The notes beneath the pieces were generated by a model that did no database searches, was not told the DNA's origin, and was given only the letters and a program-made list of their open reading frames with translations. Positions 35,001 through 50,000 of a stretch of DNA of 64,000 nt are shown here, in pieces. The stretch is from contig OX328096.1 in assembly GCA_946811185.2 (NCBI GenBank), positions 40,250,011-40,314,010 on the forward strand, written 5' to 3'. This DNA is from Hippopus hippopus (Eukaryota > Mollusca > Bivalvia > Cardiida > Cardiidae). How positions within the stretch are numbered: position 1 is the first letter of the stretch; each line of letters starts with the position of its first letter. A program made the translations under genes and the position numbers.

Positions 35001-38000
35001 TTATACTGAGACACAATACTTTCATGTTCTTTAAGGTTTGCTAGCTGCTTTTTAGTTTCTTCTCTATTGGCATTAGGAGATAATGACTTGAGAATCTCAT
35101 CTGCATGGTAAAAAAGTTAAGTTATGGGACTTTTGACAGAGCACTCTTTTTCAGTGAATCAAGCATGTTACAATTCTGAATGTACAAAAATCTTATATGG
35201 ATCATTGTAATGTCTTAGAATAAGATCAGAGTAACTTATGGCCTTCTATGATGCATACATATTTGAAAATGAAATTTCAAGCGCTATCATTCTGTGGTTA
35301 TTTCTTTAAAGTTAGGTTCATGTTGACCAAAACAGGACCTGAAAGGGTTATAAGTAAAGCGTTATTGTAGAAATCAAAACATATTTTCAAGTTTTCTCAA
35401 ACAGTGTTTTTTGCTTATGTCTTTGTTATTTTGGGCATCAAAATAAGTCTTCTGACTTTCCTTTAAGAAGATAATTGAACATAATATTGCAGAATATTGT
35501 GTTTAAGCTTTTCAATAGTACACATACCTTCAACAAAACTTTAGAGGGTCATAGATTTTGTGACAGGCAAACCTCATTTAACTAGATCATAGATATAATT
35601 AAACCTGCAATATAACAGTAGAACAGTACTCACGTTCTTGAGCTTTGAAGAGTCTGGTAAATTCAAAATCGAACACAACTTCACTTGGCTGTCTATAATT
35701 GAGATCAGGTTTCTTGATAGCTCTGACGTAACTTTCACTTTTTGTCACTTGGGTTAACTTGTCTGTGAAAGTCTCTAGACCAATTCGTTTTTCTATGACT
35801 TGTCGCAAAGATGCCCTATAAGACACAGAATCAGTAGATACGTTGACTGTACTTTGATAGGCAACGTTAGTTTTAACTTCTATCAATACTAACTAAGCTA
35901 CTGGTATGCTTAAAATTTGTAATAATAGAAAACAATCCAAATTAAAGTTTTGACAAATTTTCCTGTTAAATAGCCCTCTAACATACTTTTCACTCTAATT
36001 AGAGAACTAAGATCTATCATTAAACCCACACTGTATTCAAGATGCACAAAGAAAAAAATGAAGAAATGGAAAAAAAAGAATTTTTTTTTGCATAAAATAG
36101 AAAATGTGTTGGAAAAGGAGCTAATGTTTGTGATAAGCATCTGCTCTTATTCACGAAATTATTTAAAACCTCTAGACTGCAGGGCAAGAGGAAAGGTTTC
36201 ATTTTAGGAGTAATATGTAAAAAGAATGTGAAATACATTTGCAAGATAATGTTAACATCTAAAACAAACCATCCTATAGATACATAAGAGTACAATGCTA
36301 TCTATAACAAATCCTACAGCAATTATTTGCTTATCTGTTTGCTTTTTAGTAAACATGAAATTAACTTTTTTAGATAAATGTTTAAATGTAAACACCAACA
36401 CAAAAACCATGTTTATCGTTGTTAATCATCTAATTTACAAATTGTTGATAACTTACGATGTAAAACTTTGGTTCTGATCATCATTACAAAGGACACAAAT
36501 ACCAAGAAGAAAGGCACATAAACCATGAACATTCTGCTCATTTTCATCTCCATCACTGGCAGACACTTGGGATATGAGCTGTCTAACAGTTAAAGTTAAA
36601 TCAGTTGTCCATTTACTGTACAAGAAAGTTCCATTCCAATCAAAAAACTATGCAAGTGACATGACCAAAGCAAATTCAGACATGTCAAAGTTGAAAGTAG
36701 TTGCAGATGACAAATTAAATGTGACTCAAATGATGGAAACAATCTTATAGACGATTGAAAATAATGTGGAAGAAGAGGAAAATGCTAGTTACAAGCATTT
36801 CTTATTTACCGTAATATTTTCAAAGTTGTCTTCAACCGGATTCTTAGTACACTGAATTTTTTGTTTAAGTGAGTGTATTTGAGCCATGCTCTGTGAAAAG
36901 GGGATTTAATGCATCTGCAAAAAATATCGATTCATATCAGCCTGTGCAGTCCATGCAGGCTGACCTGGGTCAAAACATGTTGCTATTTGTCAATTTTCTG
37001 CTTGTCAAAGGACCTTCTACCACATGATTCAGTTGATTGTTAGACAAACTGGGTTTCCATAATTATGTGATGACTTACTCATATAATGCATCATGGAGGT
37101 GCATTTAAACCCCCTTTTGCAAGAGTTTGGCTCATTTATAACACAGTTCAGTCATTACAGATATGCAAATGACAGTTTTTCCACAACAAGCAGTGCTTCA
37201 GCATTTGTGGTAGCTGGTGTAAGCTATCAGAAATGCTGCTCCGCATTTTTTTTTTTTTACACAAGCCCATTTTAGCAAATACATCTAGCCGAGTAAATTT
37301 TTGCATTTTTTGAAAATCAATATTTGTCAGTTTCTTGTTCAGTTTTTCTTTAAAGTCCATTCACTATAGCACAAATATTCTGTTTGTAACAAAGGATACA
37401 TAGGGAACATTAGCAGTGTTGAAGAGAAAATGGGCCACAGCTGTAGGGCAGTCAGACATCCAGGCAGCCAATAACATCAATATTCCGATCCGCGTTTGTA
37501 TTCTTCCACCCTAGAACCATTGAAACATACAAAGCTTTTATAAGCAATATCTCATATGTAACACGCACCTTCTATTGGTTAGTCATTTAATCATTTCTGT
37601 TCATTTGCTCTCAGTGTTGTTTACATCCAAAAATGTTTTTAATTATTAATTCATTACATCACCTTCTGCAGACTACATCTATTGTTTTATACCACAAAAA
37701 CCTTTGATAATTTTTTCCATTGCCACCATATTTTCACTTGTATTCATGCATTCATCTACAGTTCACACTGATTATCCATAGTTTACAGCAATGTTTTTCA
37801 ATTCATCTAACACAGGTAATTTTTCAGGAGGTAATAGGTTAGTTTGGTTTTCATTTCTAAGATTTTTGTTAGTCATCAGGTATGTATATAGAGGGGCAAA
37901 TAAAAATAGGTCCTGTATCTTCTTTAAAGATGTATTAATATGCCATTTGAGTATTATCCCTGCAAATTCTGTACAATATTTTTTAAAATATTACCTTTAA

Positions 38001-41000
38001 GTAGGCTTGTGACATTAGTATATAGTCTTGACAGTGGACTTGTGTCTTGACAGATAATATTGAATAAATTCACTTTTTTTTTTTAATCAATACAAGTAAC
38101 TAGCAAAAAAAGAGGGTATATTTTATCTGCAATATATACCTGGGCCAGGATATTACAGCATTGCTGCAGTAAAGAAACTGGTGGATTTCCAACACTTGTT
38201 GCCAGTTGGACACGTAACAACTGTTCTTTCTGTGTGGGGTTTTCGACGATAGCATTCAGTAGGGCAACTGAGGCAAACCAGTTGGACAGGGAGTCAGAGC
38301 TGAACAAACCTCCACACAATAATTGGCCAGCTGTGATTGTATTGGCTGAAGTAATCAGTGACAAAGAAAACATTTATAAAGTACATCTTTGGTTTACCCA
38401 TTACCAAACACCCTATTTTTTCGACATCCCACCAAGAAACACAAGTGACATGAAGACATCTTCAAAATTGTTTGGAGGATAGGAATATGGGAAAAATCTT
38501 TAGAAAGAAACAAGCTACTTTTTTCTACCAGTAAAATTTTGAAAGATTGCAACAACATAGTTGTATGGTCATGAAATAACTTGTAAAAGAAGAAAAAGAA
38601 AACTTCAACAATTAAGAACCCAATATACATCATAAATGAAAAGATAAACAAGGACAGGATCCTTTTCACATAAAAAGGATGTTTACAAATCTTAATCCTA
38701 GTCTATCTCAACTTCAGCATTGGCAGGGATGTCAAAATGGTAAAACTGCTCAATTAGACCAAGTCTTTCCCTTTGAATACATACTTACTAGCCAATCATG
38801 TTTTGTTATTTCATTATTCTGCATTTTTTTTTCCTTCAGTCTGTTCTGTAGATTTTGGGAAAGAAAAAATGTCATTTTTAGTCAAATGAGTACAGTTCTT
38901 TAACAGCAATTTTCATAGAAGGCAATAAGTGTTATAAACACAGAGAGAGTTGACTTACCATCAGCTGAAGTTGGTAACAATGTCTGGACAATCTGTGACT
39001 GACCCACTTCATTTTTGTACAAAAATGATTGAAAACAGTATAAAACAGCACATCTCAGTGAAAATGGTTGTTTCTCATTTACCATTGACATCAACAACAC
39101 AACAATAGCTGGTCTGTGAAATACATATGATGTTTCAATATAACTAGATCTACTTCAACATTACTTTGCAATAGACGTGAAATAAATGTAGCCAGTATAA
39201 ACGTACAATTAATTATATGCATCTTTTTAGAATTCAAATAAATCAGGTAACAAGGTTAAATTCACTAATAGGTATCAGTGATATTCTGAAGTCATTTTTC
39301 AGTCACATAAGGAAAGGTTTTGCACACCACTGCAAGACAGACCGCTGCACAAGCAAAAACAGCCAATGGAGTCGCAAGTTTTAATACAGTCTTGTTCAGC
39401 AATTTTGAGTAATCTGCCATAAATTCAGACATTTACTTTAATAACAGGTAGGCTACAAAAAACTTAAGATAACCAAACAATTCCAAAAAATATTCTTCAA
39501 AGCGGTTAATTAAAGTTTCTCTGATTTTATGTACATGTATACATCATACAATTTCAATATTATAATAATACTCACAAGCTAAACTGAAATAAATCTGCAG
39601 AATTATGCAACTCTGAGTCAGTTCATTGTACAGCAATAAAAGTAAAAGAAAGCTGACTGCAAGAGGTATGTATAAAAATAAATGCCAAGGCAAACACGGT
39701 CACTTTTCACCTTTATATCACTTGAAATGAGTGTTTATTGTCATTTATACAAAGGGAAGATCTGGAAAACAGATGTCTTCAATATCTGAGGCCATCACCA
39801 TATACCAGTTCTTTTCCAAACTAATCTATGGCTTCAGATCTAAGCACAGTTATAACATATGCAAAAGCAAACAGGAAAATAAAAAGCTCAACTATCTACT
39901 TGTGTAGAAATTCCCAATTCAATGATGGAAAGAATGAAAGTAATGGGAGGATCTAATTTGATGACCTAATCTATTTAAGTCTGTACCACACAACAAAATT
40001 TTGGACTCAACCAAATTCAAAGCATTTGCTGACAACAAATAAAATGTAGATCAAATGATGATTTCTGTCTTTGATAGGGCAGAAAATGTTGTGGGAAAAG
40101 GAGAAAATGCTGGTAACCAACATTTTCTCCTTTTCCCACAATGTTTTCAAAAGGCTTATTCTTTGCGGTGGTTAAAACTGGGGATTGTGTGGTAAAGGGT
40201 TAAAAAAACATAAGTGCTCTCACAATTATACAATTCGCACAAAGTAGTTAACATATTGTATGTCTAGAGTTTACTGCTATACTGGAGAGTGTTTCAGTTC
40301 CAAGTTAATCATGCACAATTTTAGCTTTTCCAACAATGATTTCAAAAGCTGTCTTAAGCTGCCTGTAGTTGGTAATGTGGTTCAATTCCTTAACCCTTTA
40401 CCACACAATCCATTTTTTTAATGACCCTGACAGAGAAAGCTTTTGAAAACATTGTGAGAAAATGCTGGTAACCAGCATTTTCTCATTTTCCCTCAATGTT
40501 TTCCACCATATCAGAGAATTTAAGCTCATTTGCACCAATGTCAAAGTTGTTGTCTGTAGATCTTAGGAATATGGAGAGGATAAAATTTGTTGTTTGGGAA
40601 AAGGTTAAGAAGAAAACGATGAACATATGGAGTTCACTTGATTTAATAGTAACATATATTGACAAGTTATAACACTACAGCAGGGTTTATTAAGCATCTT
40701 TCTTTCATCATTCAAGGAAAAAAAATGAACACTTCCCTTCATCATCCTAAATTTGAAAATAAGCATGATAATGTAATCCCCATCCTTTGAAAAATGTCAC
40801 TGCTACCTTACCTTTCAGTTAACTATGGATTACAAACTATTTTAAGTTTTGAAAAAGACTGATATATGAACAAAATGAACAGGATGAACTTTGACAATTC
40901 AACAACACCAAGGTTATTAAGACATATACATACGACTGTGCAGCCATGCTTTGGATTGGAAAAAAAACCTTTATCTTGAAATCTCAAATGAAATTTTCTT

Positions 41001-44000
41001 TAAAGACATATTTTAAAATGGACTTAAGCCAAATCTTTGAAAAAAGAGATGACTTAATGTCAGAGTTTATTACTGTATGTTAGATAAAATTTTGGTATTG
41101 GTTGTCTGCTTTTAATCGTGGAAATCATTACTTTGTGGGTCAGACTAATAAATCTTAAACAGAAAGAAAACATCTCTCACAGAATACTTGCAAAACCTCT
41201 TTCAGAGATGTACTTGACTTAAAATTACAACACTGCTTAATAGGCCCTATCAGAGCAAAGGAAAATCCTGATTATAAATCTGAGTTAAAGTACATACAAC
41301 TATCCAGAAGAAAATGGCTTCTGACAATGTTAGTGACCTGCACTTTCTCCTTTTCCCACAATGTTTTTTCCTTTTCAAAGACAAATCCCATCATTTTGAC
41401 CAACAATAATTTGTTGTTTGCCACAACTTAAATTTGGACATGTCTAGAATTTTGATGTCTATTAAAGGGTTGATTCATGTCAGAAATTTTCCTCACTACA
41501 GAATTCCAATGTTACAGTTTCTAATGCAAACATGCTAAACCACTATGAGGATAACCATTACCTGGGAGGGTTGGATGGTGCCATCACGGAGGCAAAATAT
41601 TCCTGATTCTGTAGATTTCCTCTAATCACCTCTGACACTGTGTTTATTGTCTGTAAATAAAAATCAATAAATTATTTATCACATTGTGACAAGGATATTA
41701 CTCAGCAATGGTGGAAATGAAAAAAAGCCAAGATACACCTGTTGAATCGTTTGTCTGCTTGTTTGTATGGTATTTAATGCCTTTTTCAACATCATTTCAG
41801 TTATATTGCTGGGGCCAGTGCACCTATCCGTGCTTGCCTTCGAAATACTTCGAAAGAAATTCATTAGGCTAGGAATTCAAACCAGCAACCCCTTGTCTCA
41901 TATCCTGTATATTACCCACTGCACAACATGGGCTTGGCACCCCTGTTGTAAGCTGACTTGTAAATTACAAAATGTGCACAGAGATTTGATTGATGAGGTA
42001 TCACGGGAGAAAAGGGAAGGAGAGAGAGAGATAATGCCTTGACCCCCAAAACCACATACTTCAGTGAATAATTTCAAAGCAGATCCTTCTGTGCTGGGGT
42101 AGTTTTGAGTTTTCAATTTTGCCTTCAATGGAAAGAAATCCTCTGAAAGAAGGAAAAATCACACTCCTGTATTCAATTAATTATCATGAACTTAAATTCT
42201 ATACCTTTCTCTTCACCCTTTACAACACAATGCCAAGTTTCTGTGACTGTGAGAAAGAAAGCTTTCGAAAACATGCAGGGAACCAGCATTTCCTTCTTTT
42301 CTTCTTTCCACACACTATCTTCCATCCTTTCAAATACATGTACAAATCCCAGCATTTTGGCAACATCAGCCTTGTGCAAATACTTTCAATATCAAACAGT
42401 CCTAAATCTTCTTGTCAGTTCTGATACAGAACTGAGAAGCAAAACAAAGAGTTAATAAATTATAATACTGGTCTGAGAGAGGAGAGAATTAACCCTTCAC
42501 TACACAATCTCAAGTTTTAACGACCCTGGGGACCTTTTGAAAACATTGTGGGAAAAGGAGAAAATGCTGGTAAGCAGCATTTTCTCCTTGTCTCACAATG
42601 TTTTCTACCCTTCTAAAGTCAGGTTTCATCAACTGAGGCACGTCCAATTTGTTGTTTGCAACAGCTTTGAATTTGGACGAACCTACAGAATCTATCTACA
42701 GTACCTCTGTAAGGACATCTGCTGGTACTCCACTGGCCATCAATATACCACACAGCTGTTGGGCAAGACCTAGAAAAATGCAACAGTAATGATACACATA
42801 CTTTTACTACAGTTATGTATTGCATAAACCTTTAACAGATGACAAAGTTTTACACTTGTAAATACTGAACTAACTGCAGATGATAAAAATGGCTCAAATG
42901 ATGGGAGTTTGTCTTCGAAAGAATACAAACATAGTGAGAAAAGGAGAAAATGTGGGATACCTCCTTTTTTTATAAAGTTTTGAAAAGCATTTTCCTTCCT
43001 TATAATTGAAATAAACACATGTTTCAGGTTTCTCTTTGGATCTTCCCCTGAAAATCTGATATATATCTGTATATCATACAGCAAGACTATAAATACCCAA
43101 TTAACTGAATGGTGTTGAACGTCCCTTTCAATATTATTTCATTTCTATCATGACAACAGCTCACATATTCATGTATTTCTTGGGTTTCACTAGTACTAGG
43201 CTAGGGCTCTGCTCAAGGACACTCCCACAAAAAACCCAGTGGATCCAGTGAGGCTCCAACTCCAATTTATTAGTTCAAAGATACTAAAGTTGCCTTTAAT
43301 TACTAATGTAATTGCTTTCATAAAAGTAATCTTCGTCTAGAAGGAATTTTGCAAAACAATGCATTTGTAAACAAAATGTGATATTAGTCAGTCGCCAAAT
43401 ATCTAAATGAGCCAAGCTCTGTAAACAGGTGGCTTAATACATATGCGAAAAGTATCAAGCCAGGTTAGCCTGTGCAGTCTAGAAGGAATTTTGCAAAACA
43501 ATGCATTTGTAAACAAAATGTGATATTAGTCAGTCGCCAAATATCTAAATGAGCCAAGCTCTGTAAACAGGTGGCTTAATACATATGCGAAAAGTATCAA
43601 GCCAGGTTAGCCTGTGCAGTCCACACAGGCCGACCTGGGCTGAAACTTTTCGCTACTGGTCAATTATCTGTATGTCAAAAGACCACTCTTCTTCTAGATT
43701 CAGCCATTCATTAGACTAGGTGGATTTATGGATCCCTAATTATGTGATGACTTGCTTGGTATTATTAAGCCCCCTTTTGCAAGAGCAGGGCTCAAATATA
43801 AGTGAAATACAATAATCAACAACCTCAAAATGTTTCACAACCTCAACATACCACAAGAATACATTGCCTTCTGACAGTTTGCAATCTGTTGTTGTGGATT
43901 ACTGGGTGAGACAAGACTGCGGACTAGCTGAAATACAGAAAACCATACATAGGTTATTGAAAATATACACCCTTTTCACATTAATCGATACATGAACCAT

Positions 44001-47000
44001 AGAACCCCAAACTCCATTTTAGGTATACATAATTTTCATAAAAATACACTTGTAGAAAGGGTATTCAGTATGAACCACAATTAACAAAGTAAGGTAGTAA
44101 GTAAATTGGGATCATTTGTTCTTCATACCTAATTGAGAGGTATAAACTCTTCCACAGAAAATTTGAATAAGCATATCTCCAGCCAGTTTTTGAAGCCTGC
44201 AACAGGGGTGTAAAATTTTTTCTTTGTCTACTTGTCCCGTAGGACTAGTGGGTAGAAAAAGTTACTCGTCCTTATGACACTATCACTTGTCCCAACTTGC
44301 GGACTTGAATGACCATTTCTACTGCATATACTACGATGTCTATATAAACAAAGTAGACGGTGTTTAATACTTATTTTTTCCGGTGGCTTGACTAGTAAAC
44401 CTGCCCCGATCTAACAATATAGGAATTGTAGCAGAGATCGCACAGGTATACTAGTCTAACCGACGCCATGAACAGAAAACCCATCAAGCACTTTACAGAT
44501 GCGCATGCGTAATAAACATAAACATCCTGTATCGTGATCGAAGAGACGCTCTGGAATTTCAGTTTTACGTTCGTTTTGTGTTTGCCGTGAAATAACCTGT
44601 AATTTGAATTTTACTCGACAAATTTAGAATTCATTAGTTTTAAAATGTACTCGTCCAACAGGACGAGCTGGGCATTTTTTCTACATGCCCGAAGCCAAAA
44701 GTTACCCGTCAATACAAGCAGACGAGTGGAGTTTTACACCCCTGTGCAAGTTAATATGAAACATCCATGAGGGTTACAAGAATATCACTAACAAAAATTC
44801 TTACTCAGAGGGAGTTATGGTACCTACCTGTAATAACAGATGGATATTGGTCACTTTCTGGGCTGACCATCCAATTTGAGACCTATGCTGGTCTTGATCA
44901 AGTTCAAAAAAAGGTGTCAGATACTTAATATGACTTCCTTCTCGGAAAAAATTCTGGTTTGAAGTGTTGTTTTTCAACAGATTTAACAGTAACAACAAAC
45001 AGTCTTCAACAACAATACCTGAAACAGAAAGTAATTTTCAAACAACTCAATCAATCAGATCACTTGAATGTTTGTGTGGGAATAGAAGATTAGGTCTTAG
45101 CATACTTGGGATACATTACATGCAGAGCAGATCAAGATCACCCTATACAGACTGACCTAGGAGTCTGATTTTTTATTTGCAACTACTGATATTTTACCAA
45201 ATTGTTTCACAATGTGCCCTTGAATTTGAAATATTTGGGGCTTTTAATCCTTTGTTATTCAGGTGTGACAAAGTAAGCTCACCTTAATTTTTCAACCCTG
45301 TAACAACTGACATGTGAAATATTGTTTTCAGTGAATATCTATAACGCCTAGCAATAATCTGATACCAGATCAAATGTAAATAAAATACTAGTAATCATTC
45401 TCTCATGCAAAAGATGGCATATTTGGTTTACAACAAATAATATGATTCTATATTGGCTGGACAGAAAAAGAAAGGTGGTTACTAGTTAGCTGTGGGTTTT
45501 GCATGACATGATTAAACTATCTCGAAAAAATACTGAGATCACCTATCAGATTACCTCACTAATAAACAATAAGTACACAGAAAAGTCAAGTGAAAGAGAT
45601 ATTCTGTGGGTATTAGAAGGAAAGGGAAAGAAACTTTCACCTGATTCTCGGAGAATTGGGGGAGGTTCTTATTCCCCATTTAATTTGGTTACATATAGTG
45701 GCCTAACAGGTTGATAGATAAAAGCAACAATAATGATTGAAGTTTCAGACAAACCTCCGTCTATACCTCCTTCCTCATGGATAATGTCTAAAAGTCTTTC
45801 AAAAGCATTTTCAAAAGCCACAATTTTCTGGATATTAGCATTTCCTTTTGTCAGCTGATTTAGTAGTAGTAATGCCTGAAAGTACACAATACATCAGCCA
45901 AACCTTGTAGCTAATTGGTTATTGAGTTATAGTACCTGTCAGTCTCAGTCATTAAAACAGGACAAAACAAAACAAATCCAAGATATGTAACATGGTCAAG
46001 TAGGAGTTGGTTTAAATTGGTATCTTGAGATGTAGTCCAATAGCAGGTCTGAGCTGATACAGTCAATACACTTTAACCACCAAATTTTTGTTAATTAAGG
46101 TAAATCGTTCAAAGTTATTTGCAAACTTAGATAATTTAATTTTGGATAATTCAAGATATCACTTGGGTGGGTATCAATCATTCTTGTTAAGTTTGTAAAT
46201 AAAACTCACATCATTTCTAATAATCTCTCTACTGTCAGATAACAAGTCCATCAGTTTTGACACACCCATAGGGTGTACCAGGATACACTCTTGTACATCC
46301 TTTCCTCTGTTGGTCAACAATATTGTTAATAACTTCACTGTTGGCCAACGCACATGAAAATCGTACTCCTGTAAAATAAATTTCAAAACAGATTAAGCTG
46401 AGCAGAGCATGCAAAACAGTTCAAAAACAATACAGTCAACCAGTATAAAATATTCATTTAAACCAAGTTTCATCAAAATTGGGACTTACGGTAAACCTTT
46501 ACCACATAATCCTGAGTCTTCATGACCCTGACAAAAGAGGCTTTTAAAAACATTGTGGGAAAAGGGGAAAATGCTGGTAGCCAGCATTTTCTCCTTTTCC
46601 CATGATGTTGTCTGCATGTTCAAAAACAAATACTATCATATGAAAAACATGAATTGACTGTAAATTCGTTCAATATGGATGAGTGAAATTTTGCCAGGTG
46701 GTAAAGGGTTAAACAGAAGCATTAAGATTTAGTATCACTTTTTCAACTTACTAATAAAAATGTGATATCTATTCTCCTAATTCTTCAATAAATGGCAGAC
46801 CTTTAGGCTTGTCTAAATATAAAGAATTCGCAGCCGATAGATTAGATATGCCTAAAACGATATGATTCATCCTGTTAGGGTAGAAACTGTAGTGAGAAAA
46901 GGAGAAAATGCTGGAAGCTAGCATTATCTTTTTCCTTCACAATATTTTCACAAGCCTTTTTCCCATGGTACTTAAAACATGGGAGAGTTTGGTGAAGGGT

Positions 47001-50000
47001 TAGTGCATTTTGTTGTACATGCTTGAAGGTTTTAGATAGTAACAACTGGTCACAAGAGGGCCACTGGCTCTACTGCCATATAAGATTGATAAAGTTGTAG
47101 ACATCCTGGTTGTGAACTTGTAATGATGGAAAAAGACATGATTGCAAGTGCCCTATATTTTGATTCAGCATGGCCGAGTTTCACACCTGGTTAAGATATT
47201 CTCAGAACAAAAAGTCTGATAAAATTTCTTGAGACTCAGGCTTAAAATGTGGCCTGTACAGTGCACACAAAATTTTTCTAACGTATGTCCCATTTACCTA
47301 CTTTTTGACCTGATGTGACCGAATTCTGACTTTTGATATTAACAAGACAAACATTCTGACACAATGTCATGTGCATCAGGCTGAAAATGTGGCCTATACA
47401 GTGCACAAAAGTTTTTTTTTCTAACATTTGTCCCAGTGACCTATTTTTTTTTACCAAATATGGCCATCTTTTGAATTGTCCAAGATATTATGAAGATAAA
47501 CAATCTGACCAAGTTTCATAAGTATCTGTCTAAAAATGTGGTCTCTAGATTGGAAAAAAGGTTTATCTAGAATTAGTCTCACTGACCTACTTTCTGACCC
47601 AACATGACCCAATTTTGAAATTGCCCAAACATCATCTAAACAAACATTCTGACCAAGTTTCATCAAGGTACTCGAGCTTTATAATAACTTTTAAGCATGA
47701 GTTGGTGTTTTGACTAATCCCAGGCAGAATTTAATTGCTGCCCTTAATTTGATGTTGCCAACTGATATCATGTTTTAAATTTTGGTTAGTGATAGTGCCT
47801 TGAAAAATTGTTTGTATCTTAACAGACCAAAGTTAAAAAAAAGGTTAAAATTTCCAAAAAAGACCCATGAAACATCATTAGAAAGCAGATGACTTTGCAG
47901 AGTTGTATGCAAAAGGAAAAGGCATGCGAAGGCAGTAGTGATATGTGTTGGGGTTGTTCAAAATTTATGTAGATTTTCATGTGCTCAGGGTATACCAATG
48001 TGTTTTGGTATGTTTTTCAACCCTTGAATAAGCCTGAAAATGTGGCCTCTAGAGTGCACACATGGCTTTTCTACGATTTGTTACTGTGAACTACTTTTTC
48101 ACTTCAAGTGACCCAATTTAGATCTATCCAAGATATTAACATGACAAACAATCTGACCAAGTTTCATGAGTATTAGTCTGAAATGCCTCTAGATACTGCA
48201 CACAAGTTTTTTCTAGGACTTATCCCAGTGACCTACTTTTGACCCTACATGATCCCATTTCAAACTTGTACAAGATATTGTCAAAAAAGAAAAACGTCAT
48301 CAAGACAATATTCTCACCAAGTTTCATGAGTATCAGATTAAAAAACACACAACAGACAAAGTATGACGGACACAGCACAATCACAAAAGCTTACCTTGAG
48401 CACAGAGTGGTCAGGTGAGCTAAAAATGCTTAATTTCTGCTAATTTTACACTTGATATTGATCAATCAAATACAGATTTTCAGTGTTAGTACAGATTTAG
48501 TTCAAAACATGACTAAAGTCTAGTTGTAAGTGTCTTAAATCTTAGAGGTCCTAGAGAGGCTGAGCTAAGCGCAACTCTAGCTGCTTTACAGAACAGTGTA
48601 GATCAAGATTAGACTGTGCAGACTATTCAGCCTTACCTTGGCTGTTTTGTGTGATATTCTGCCCAATTCAGCCCAAGAAAGACACAGAAATAAGCTCTAG
48701 AGTGTTCGTTATTTTCAGTACAAATATGACTAGAAATGTGTCCCTAACATGGATGCCCCAGCAATCTGTCAGCATTATGATTGTAGCAAATATTGACCAA
48801 GTTCAACCAGGCACTATGACCTTGACCTTGAGCTGGCAACACGGTTCTTGCACATAACACGTCATCTAGTCATGACAGTTGTTTGTGCCAAATTATTTTT
48901 TGCCGAACACAAATACTACTGTTTACGGAAAACACACACACATACATACAAACACACAGACAGGGGTAACACTTGATAGCTGAGCCCCTTTTTATGGTGG
49001 GGGCGTAAGAAGGGAGAACAAGTAATAAGACAGATTCACCTCTAATAAGGAAAGGAGCAGTCCTATGTTGTCAGACTTTTTGGTAAATATTTCTGTAAAC
49101 TGCCCTCCTAAGTCATCTGGAAAGTGATTGGGAACTTCGTCATCTTGATAATGAAAAGAGATATAAATTTAACTTTCTCCTTTTTGTTAAAGCGCATTTA
49201 GACCCACTACATAGACCATGCATAAACAAAAACCAGTGGCATCATATATTAAGTGCAATAAAACACAGCAATCTGTACAAATGCAGGAATATTTTATTGT
49301 GATACAATGTCTAATAAGTATACGAAGGCTTTCATTTCTTATTGTCTTTTCCTGCAATGGGTTAGTTAACGATTTTCTTACAAGCACCGAGATAGTTCCA
49401 ATAATATCACGCAATCTTGTAAGACTTGTTCATTTTCTTACCATATATGCAAAAGAATGCTCAAAGAAAAATAACTCTATCGGACTGGTAATAATGGATA
49501 AATTTCTACCCTGAATTTTTATCTTAATTGGTTTCTCTTCTGCAATTTTAATTCATACCAGACTCAACCCTACTATGGTGATGGAGAGACTGGTCATTAA
49601 CAAGGCTTCTGCAATTAAAACTGCAGACATGTATTGTTAATCTTTATCAGGGTCAAGGAAACCCAAGATTGCTTGGTAAATGTTTTAACTGGAGTAAAAC
49701 AGTAAATGGCTAATATTTTGATTTATCCTGTCACATTCTATAATTTCGACTCGATAACAGGGTGCCATATATTTTTTTTGTTATCCGTCAGTTTGTCATG
49801 TGACCGCAAAGTGCCCACCTGCTAACTGGGACTAATTTCAACTAATTGTCTTACTAACAAAATCAAATGAATATCAATCGCTAGCGAAAATTTTGCTCGT
49901 TTAATAGTCTGTTATGTTAAAACGCATTGTCTTTTTCGCCGCAATATTATTTGCGGATATATGTCACGTTTATGACGCAGCCAATATCATTCATGATGTC

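Noticed and set aside
37365..37399. Longer USO1 exon 13 using the donor gtgaatgg at 37364
   Set aside because: It would add SFVTNRIFVL and then a stop and break the match to homologues; the upstream donor at 37399 keeps phase and homology.
42173..42455. Several overlapping open frames on both strands
   Set aside because: All fall within a MITE-A copy; the palindromic core creates mirrored frames on both strands.
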